A DNA stretch of 6,631 nt from an uncultured Anaerotruncus sp. (lineage in GTDB: Bacteria; Bacillota_A; Clostridia; Oscillospirales; CAG-272), in assembly GCA_958414155.1 (NCBI GenBank), contig CATYWI010000069.1, positions 1 to 6,631 on the forward strand. The letters run 5' to 3'. A program made the position numbers and the translations under genes. Positions 6,162-6,631 of this stretch are shown here, in pieces. The notes below the pieces were generated by a model. The model was given only the letters and a program-made list of their open reading frames with translations, did no database searches and was not told the DNA's origin. The stretch's first letter is position 1; every line of letters begins with the position of its first letter.

Positions 6162-6178
6162 GGTAAATGAGAATTACC
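6162..6178. repeat. Inverted repeat GGTAA-N7-TTACC (first of two similar sites)
   Basis: Five-base arms GGTAA (6162-6166) and TTACC (6174-6178) are separated by 7 nt. It is preceded by GCGGAATGTG and followed by ATGCGG. A similar site with the same arm length and spacing lies 103 nt to the right. The form is that of a dimeric regulator site, but no regulator gene is visible. Confidence 0.35.
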
Positions 6179-6264
6179 ATGCGGCGAAAAATCAGCCCGA
6201 TATCACAAAATCCACCTCAAAACAGCCGAAATCGAGCGTATATGACCCCTGAAAAGCGGATAAA

Positions 6265-6281
6265 AGTAAGTGCAATTTACT
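6265..6281. repeat. Inverted repeat AGTAA-N7-TTACT (second of two similar sites)
   Basis: Arms AGTAA (6265-6269) and TTACT (6277-6281) flank 7 nt. The site plus the following six bases matches the site at 6162 at about 16 of 23 positions, including the trailing GCGG. GCGGGAATGTG follows directly, echoing the GCGGAATGTG that precedes the first site. Confidence 0.35.
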
Positions 6282-6417
6282 ACGCGGGAATGTGACTCCA
6301 TGAGGTGTAGAAAATGTGACGAAACGGTGGGGAGGCGTTCACTTGACCGCCAAACGCGGAAAAGCTGACAAAATGGGGATGTGTTCCGCCTTCGCGCGCA
6401 AATTCAAAATATATGCA

Positions 6418-6446
6418 TTGACAGTTTTTTGCGATTATGATATCAT
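6418..6446 (+). promoter_or_regulatory. Strong rightward sigma-70/sigma-A promoter for something beyond the right edge
   Basis: TTGACA (6418-6423) is an exact -35 box, followed by a 17-nt spacer and TATCAT (6441-6446, 5 of 6 consensus bases) with an extended -10 TG one base upstream. Transcription would begin near 6453 and at least 178 nt of transcript lies in the window without a convincing gene, so a long leader or an RNA gene is possible. The -10 box lies inside a palindrome. Confidence 0.75.
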
Positions 6447-6448
6447 AA
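6435..6448. promoter_or_regulatory. Perfect 14-bp palindrome over the -10 box, possible operator
   Basis: TTATGATATCATAA is perfectly self-complementary (7+7) and covers the whole -10 hexamer of the promoter at 6418-6446. A dimeric repressor bound here would block RNA polymerase. Because of the symmetry, the minus strand also presents an extended TATCAT -10 with TTGCCC 18 nt upstream, so weak leftward transcription is conceivable. No regulator gene is in view. Confidence 0.45.
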
Positions 6449-6631
6449 CCATGTAAATTTGGGCAACATGTGCGCCCCGGCATGTTCGGGTGGGCTTCGG
6501 CACAGCCGATCCGCCGGTTCGGGCACAGTTCCTGAAAATATCGGCACTCACGGCGTTATTATCTCCGTGCGGCGTTACTTGGTCGCCGCATGTGTGAAAA
6601 ATGACGGTGTGAGGGCGTCGTTTTCCCACCC

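Larger units (their letters stand above)
5705..6417. other. Gene-poor intergenic stretch
   Basis: No convincing coding sequence was found on either strand. Open frames are short, overlap each other in different frames and lack family-like sequence. The stretch is visibly more A/T-rich from about 5940 to 6300 than the genes. It holds a perfect 10-bp palindrome (TTCAATTGAA, 5949-5958), a possible weak promoter at 5949-5978, a small hairpin at 6057-6071 followed 9 nt later by TTTTTT, and two similar inverted repeats at 6162-6178 and 6265-6281. Otherwise I see nothing I can name. Confidence 0.6.

Noticed and set aside
6468..6631. Plus-strand frame from ATG 6468, open to the right edge (54 codons)
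   Set aside because: There is no clear ribosome binding site, the composition is not protein-like, and 54 stop-free codons are common in GC-rich DNA. It needs sequence beyond the window to judge.
6453..6631. tRNA-like or known riboswitch sequence in the leader after the right-hand promoter
   Set aside because: GGTTCGGGC resembles a T-arm by eye, but no acceptor stem, anticodon arm or correct spacing fits, and no familiar riboswitch core could be matched.

Overview
The window reads as a piece of a moderately GC-rich Firmicutes-type genome, probably an uncultivated Clostridia-like gut or rumen bacterium. This is an inference from textbook sigma-70/sigma-A promoters (one an exact TTGACA-17-TATAAT), purine-rich ribosome binding sites of the GGAGG type, short lipoprotein signals followed by Ser/Thr/Glu/Gly-rich linkers, and the protein families present. 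No rRNA, tRNA, CRISPR array, phage gene or transposase was seen.

Layout. (1) Positions 1-3092 hold a leftward operon of three genes, read from a consensus promoter at 3159-3187. In transcription order these are a membrane-anchored beta-propeller-like protein (2094-3092), an M42-family metallo-aminopeptidase (1003-2076) and a Gfo/Idh/MocA-type NAD-dependent protein of the glycoside hydrolase 109 type (1-1001, cut by the window edge). The junctions are 17 nt and 1 nt, each with a good ribosome binding site, so the three are very likely co-transcribed. (2) Positions 3093-3417 are a divergent intergenic region with back-to-back promoters and a GC-rich, hairpin-rich leader ahead of the rightward operon. 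(3) Positions 3418-5646 hold two tandem paralogous lipoproteins. The first has an extra N-terminal domain resembling the accessory domain in front of GH20/GH67/DUF4838-type proteins. The second has only a linker and the shared C-terminal domain, about 63% identical over 212 residues. They abut as TGA|ATG and end at a strong hairpin at 5658-5704. (4) Positions 5705-6631 contain no convincing gene. They hold short inverted repeats and a strong rightward promoter at 6418-6446 whose -10 box lies in a perfect 14-bp palindrome. It probably serves a gene or RNA beyond the right edge.

Working model (inference): a small carbohydrate or glycopeptide utilisation locus. Three exported propeller-like proteins would act at the cell surface, while the predicted cytosolic GH109-like enzyme and M42 aminopeptidase would take apart imported sugar-peptide material. 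No transporter or specific regulator is visible, so the substrate cannot be assigned from the window alone.
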